Part shown: positions 60,977 through 64,000 of the stretch, in pieces | How positions within the stretch are numbered: position 1 is the stretch's first letter | Layout: each line of letters opens with the position of its first letter | Assembly: GCA_020636405.1 (NCBI GenBank) | Contig: JACJXW010000008.1 | Span: forward strand, 248,001 to 312,000 | Source of the DNA: Lewinellaceae bacterium | GTDB lineage: Bacteria > Bacteroidota > Bacteroidia > Chitinophagales > Saprospiraceae | Direction: 5' to 3' | Length of the DNA: 64,000 bases | The notes under the pieces: generated by a model | The model's input: the letters and a program-made list of their open reading frames with translations, nothing else | Told to the model about the DNA's origin: nothing | Databases searched by the model: none | Program-made: the position numbers and the translations under genes

Positions 60977-62315
60977 ATTCCCAGTTTAAGTCTTTCAAAT
61001 TGCCCAGGAAAGGGATGGCGCCAAAACGCCCGTTAAGATAGCCTTTTCGGATATCCAGGTCATAACGGGGTTTGAATTCGCTGAGGGGATAAGCCCGGGA
61101 ACTGCCCGTTTCGTCCTTTTCCATAAACCAGACCTCATCCTGCCGGAACAGTTTCAGGTCCAGCAAATTGCTTTCATGCGTCGTAAAAATCAGCTGCCCC
61201 CGAGTTTTGCGGCTCAGGAACAACCGGAGGAAAGCCTTCAATAGGGCAGGGTGTAGGCTACGCCCAATCTCATCAATGAAAAACACCACTTCTTGATTGA
61301 TTATCAATTCCAGGGCAGGCAACAAGTCGAACAGGCGGCGGGTACCATCGGACTCTTCCTCCAACTGGAAATCGGGCGCCGAACCGTTTTTGCTTCGGTG
61401 TCTGGTGACAATCTTATGAACATAGAGTTCTCCATCATCTTCTTTAACGACTGCTACCTGATTTTTTACAGCCTGCAGCACCACTCGCTCCGCCCCTTTT
61501 TTGAACTGTTCTCTCAGGTCCGCCTTAAGCTCTTTATCATCTTCTCCGAAAAAAATATCGAATGGCACTTTTTCTACAGCCACTTTTGCAATCCCAGTAT
61601 CCAATTTTGGCATGACATCATTGGTAAAGTCCCGAAAACTCTTGTTGTCAATGATCTTGCTGACCAGGTCGGTGTAGCGGGAAATGGGGTAGATCACGAA
61701 CAGTTTATCCCGAAACCACTGGTAAGCCGCCCGGATCTCCGGATATTGCTCTTTCTCATGCACCTGATGGATAAAAGGCGTTCGGTGATCCAGAATCTCT
61801 TCCGCATACAATTGAATCAGCAGCCGCTCTTTTTCGGTTTTTTGATACGCTGGAGTTACCTCCAGCTGGATTCTTCCATTTTTATCTTTCACCCGGTTGA
61901 AGATTAGCACATCTTTTTCATTCTTAACCTCCAACATGTAAAGCCATTCCTCCAGTATCTCACCATTGAACACCTGCACCCCGTAGGCGAGGTAGCGCTC
62001 TCCTTGCTTGAATTCCACTTCCAGGCAGGTGGGCTTGCCGGCGCAACTTTCGTCCAGTTTGAAGTGGAGGGCGCTATACTCGGGGTGATCCAATTCTTTC
62101 TCCACCACAATATCATGCAGGTAATGTAATGCCCGGACGAGGTTGGATTTCCCCGAGCCATTGGCCCCGTAAATGGCGGCAGATTTCAGCAGGTCGACCT
62201 GAGGAGTAGCATACACATGATGCTGGTGGGTGCGCAACTTGGAATAAGGGAACATGTTGAATTCCAGCTCTTCCGAGATGGACAGGAAGTTGGAGACGTT
62301 GAAGCGGAGTAGCAT
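60951..62315 (-). CDS. AAA ATPase of SMC/AAA_15 type, AbiLi-like
   Basis: 454 residues. Starts MLLRFNVSNFLSISEELEFN, the standard opening of AAA_15/AbiLi ATPases. Walker A is AIYGANGSGKSNLVRAL near residue 48, the signature EEESDGTRRLFDLLPAL near 322, and Walker B VVFFIDEIGRSLHPALLKAF near 345. HESNLLDLKLF follows the Walker B region as in ABC-type ATPases, with a switch histidine (TTHES). It forms a toxin-sensor pair with the RloB protein encoded next. Overlapping genes point to one transcript. Confidence 0.88.
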   Translation of the reverse strand: MLLRFNVSNFLSISEELEFNMFPYSKLRTHQHHVYATPQVDLLKSAAIYGANGSGKSNLVRALHYLHDIVVEKELDHPEYSALHFKLDESCAGKPTCLEVEFKQGERYLAYGVQVFNGEILEEWLYMLEVKNEKDVLIFNRVKDKNGRIQLEVTPAYQKTEKERLLIQLYAEEILDHRTPFIHQVHEKEQYPEIRAAYQWFRDKLFVIYPISRYTDLVSKIIDNKSFRDFTNDVMPKLDTGIAKVAVEKVPFDIFFGEDDKELKADLREQFKKGAERVVLQAVKNQVAVVKEDDGELYVHKIVTRHRSKNGSAPDFQLEEESDGTRRLFDLLPALELIINQEVVFFIDEIGRSLHPALLKAFLRLFLSRKTRGQLIFTTHESNLLDLKLFRQDEVWFMEKDETGSSRAYPLSEFKPRYDLDIRKGYLNGRFGAIPFLGNLKDLNWEYAEEEQRV

Positions 62316-62413
62316 GGCTCTGTTTTTGAGAAAAAACCTCTAAAAAAGAGAGATAAGCTATGCAATATACATGATTTCACTTAAAAATGCTAGGCAAAAG
62401 AGATTTTTTCTCT

Positions 62414-62983
62414 TTAATCGGGTTGGTGTCCAACAGACCCTTCGGCGGTTACCAGGTTATCAAGCAAAATTTGAGTAACCTCATAGGCTATCCGTACCAA
62501 AAACTTGTTCCTTTCATATTGTTCAATGGGGGCATACTCCATTTTATTACCATGGAAAAGGTTATTCCTAACTTGCCTTACAATAGTCATTAAAGCATGA
62601 AAGCCAGAAGCCGAGCCCCACTCATAGGAAAAATCTGTATCATCTTCCTCCAATTCTAACTCCTCCTCATCAAATAAACCAGCCCCATATCTTAAGAATT
62701 TTGTAGCGTTGATCACAGTTAGGGTAGGAGCGTAGTTAGCATTCCGGCTCTTGCCTACGAATCGGGATTTAGCAAATTCTTTGGAGTTTATCTTTATTTC
62801 ATCAACTTCCCAAAAGAATGCCCCATAGGTTCGCCAGAAATCATCAAACTTTCTTTCAGGAAACTTCTTATTCCAGAAAGCTTCCAACCATTCATAGTTC
62901 TCGTGAAATCTTCGCCTTGTGTTGAGGTTCTCTTCATCTCCATTGAGGCGTGCCCTAAATTCTGCTATTTCTTGTGAAACCAT
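62414..62983 (-). CDS. HEPN-like protein
   Basis: 189 residues. The C-terminal half has VRQVRNNLFHGNKM near residue 137, matching the RxxxxH active site of HEPN ribonucleases; relatives of this kind guard against phage. The N-terminal half is acidic and aromatic (EWLEAFWNKKFPERKFDDFW) without a known domain. It lies 98 bp upstream of the AbiLi-like gene on the same strand. Role as an RNase effector is inferred from the motif. Confidence 0.65.
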   Translation of the reverse strand: MVSQEIAEFRARLNGDEENLNTRRRFHENYEWLEAFWNKKFPERKFDDFWRTYGAFFWEVDEIKINSKEFAKSRFVGKSRNANYAPTLTVINATKFLRYGAGLFDEEELELEEDDTDFSYEWGSASGFHALMTIVRQVRNNLFHGNKMEYAPIEQYERNKFLVRIAYEVTQILLDNLVTAEGSVGHQPD

Positions 62984-63051
62984 ATGTATTTAATCAGGTT
63001 AATTAAAAAGGTTTGGATCGAGCCCCCCAAAACAAGATTCCGTTTTACCCT

Positions 63052-64000
63052 CTATTCTTCTTCGTCCTTATCTAGCCGCTCCAATGTATTGACAGTACAA
63101 TCGATGAAATCCGGAATAATCAACCCTTCAACATCTTTGTATTCTTCCCTCAAGTCATAAAAATGCTTATCGTGGTCGATCTTTTGTACCTTGAATATTA
63201 GGTAAATGCCATAATCTGCATTTTGAGATTCTATATATTGGCGAAGTTTGTTTTTGTATGGCCTTCTTTCCTTTGGGGTGCGAATTTCTCGGTTGTGGAG
63301 TAACTTAATCTCTATAATAATAGGCTTGACAAAGCCGTATTGAATAACGAAATCCAAACGCTTGTCATCATATAACTGAGGTTCTCTGTAAATATCAGTT
63401 GCCCGGAGCCCCTTTTTCAGCAGTGCATTTTCCAACTGAACTGACAAAACTTTCTGAATGTGGTCTTCATTTGGATAACCCTTCCTAAAGGTTTTTCTAC
63501 CATCAGAATTTGTTGTCAAATATTCTACCATACGATAGAATCCTTCTTGGTATACAAACCGTTGTATATCTTCATCGATAATTTTCTGCAGCAGAATCAG
63601 GAGATCCCTGGAATTGTAAATTGGCAGGTAGATTTCCTCCTTTATTTGGTTGTATTTATTTATACAGAATTGGATGGACCTCGGTTTGTCATAAATCTTT
63701 GCGTATTCCAGTTCAAGCTGCAGTCGGTATTGATCAAAAAAATGCTTGACGTTTTTGAATCTCTTTTGATCGATGAAATCAAACAAACCCAATAAAAAGC
63801 CATATCCTCCTGACTTCTCCTTCATGCCAAGGAAAAATTCGAATACAATTTTGAAGAGGTAGTCGCAATACTGCCGAAATTCCGGGTTTTCTTCGATCTT
63901 TTGGAAAGAGAATTCAAGCAAGTCGTAAAAATGGTTCACATATTTTTCATCCTGAAGGCTGATAAGAGACTTGGGAGAATACTGCCACCCCCATCCCGTA
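63052..64000 (-). CDS. PD-(D/E)XK nuclease-like protein, C-terminal part (runs off the right edge)
   Basis: The frame is open from 64000 to a stop at 63052; a GTG at 63939 is not convincing as the start, because the frame continues upstream with protein-like codons (WGWQYSPKSLISLQDEKY). The conserved part is near the end: YPNEDHIQKVLSVQLENALL, RLDFVIQYGF (catalytic Asp), KPIIIEIKLL (ExK pair) and a YIESQNADYGIYLIFKV strand. This is the restriction-endonuclease-like fold of many defence proteins. Followed by the HEPN gene on the same strand. The partner genes (brxC, pglX) should lie to the right. Confidence 0.65.
   Translation of the reverse strand, partial: TGWGWQYSPKSLISLQDEKYVNHFYDLLEFSFQKIEENPEFRQYCDYLFKIVFEFFLGMKEKSGGYGFLLGLFDFIDQKRFKNVKHFFDQYRLQLELEYAKIYDKPRSIQFCINKYNQIKEEIYLPIYNSRDLLILLQKIIDEDIQRFVYQEGFYRMVEYLTTNSDGRKTFRKGYPNEDHIQKVLSVQLENALLKKGLRATDIYREPQLYDDKRLDFVIQYGFVKPIIIEIKLLHNREIRTPKERRPYKNKLRQYIESQNADYGIYLIFKVQKIDHDKHFYDLREEYKDVEGLIIPDFIDCTVNTLERLDKDEEE

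Overview
The window looks like a Bacteroidota chromosome of mid-range GC, probably a Saprospiria-like marine or sludge lineage. The signs are an ECF sigma / FecR / STN-TonB receptor triad, a DUF1800-DUF1501 pair, a Tat-exported Gfo/Idh/MocA enzyme, a DUF983 protein, sparse Shine-Dalgarno sites and several large secreted proteins. The genus assignment is an inference; the window contains no rRNA gene or intact tRNA gene to settle it.

Layout. 1-8.1 kb: export and regulation genes (DUF1501, DUF1800, oxidoreductase, TonB receptor, FecR, ECF sigma). 8.2-15.6 kb: a fused PD-(D/E)XK nuclease / SF1 helicase with an unknown partner, a gamma-glutamyltransferase, a small P-loop kinase and a membrane-anchored peptidase-like protein. 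15.6-18.8 kb: cytochrome bd oxidase, with cydA and cydB separated by a four-helix-bundle gene that sits between two octamer-repeat arrays. 19.3-30.1 kb: a lipoprotein of glycoside-hydrolase-like build, a SulP transporter, a Crp/Fnr regulator, DUF983, a methyltransferase, an ArsR regulator and a TrkA/TrkH potassium system.

At 30.3 kb a 23-bp 3' end of a tRNA gene (probably tRNA-Leu) lies against a terminator without the rest of the tRNA. Everything to its right looks accessory and is best read as a genomic island whose other end is outside the window. It holds a decayed metallophosphoesterase, a FCP1-type HAD phosphatase, an IS3-family element with a -1 frameshift site, a membrane protein with a GIY-YIG-like end, several XRE regulators, an orphan CdiA-CT-type nuclease toxin with a CdiI-like neighbour, a truncated MATE gene, a two-gene Tc toxin (fused TcB-TcC, then TcA with a peptidoglycan-binding N-terminus), an IS110 remnant, and the 3' half of a BREX type 1 defence operon (brxL, pglZ) with an AbiL pair, a HEPN protein and a PD-(D/E)XK protein inserted beside it.

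The most unusual pattern is a family of intergenic arrays built from 7- or 8-bp words. Each locus has its own small vocabulary, is arranged as an inverted pair (T/G-rich arm, loop, A/C-rich arm), and usually abuts or supplies the stop codons of the genes beside it (about 468, 3501, 7453, 8062, 16647/17367, 22451, 24386, 25165 and perhaps 36808). One such pair encloses the four-helix-bundle gene and splits cydAB. I know of no described element with this build; this is my leading candidate for a new system.
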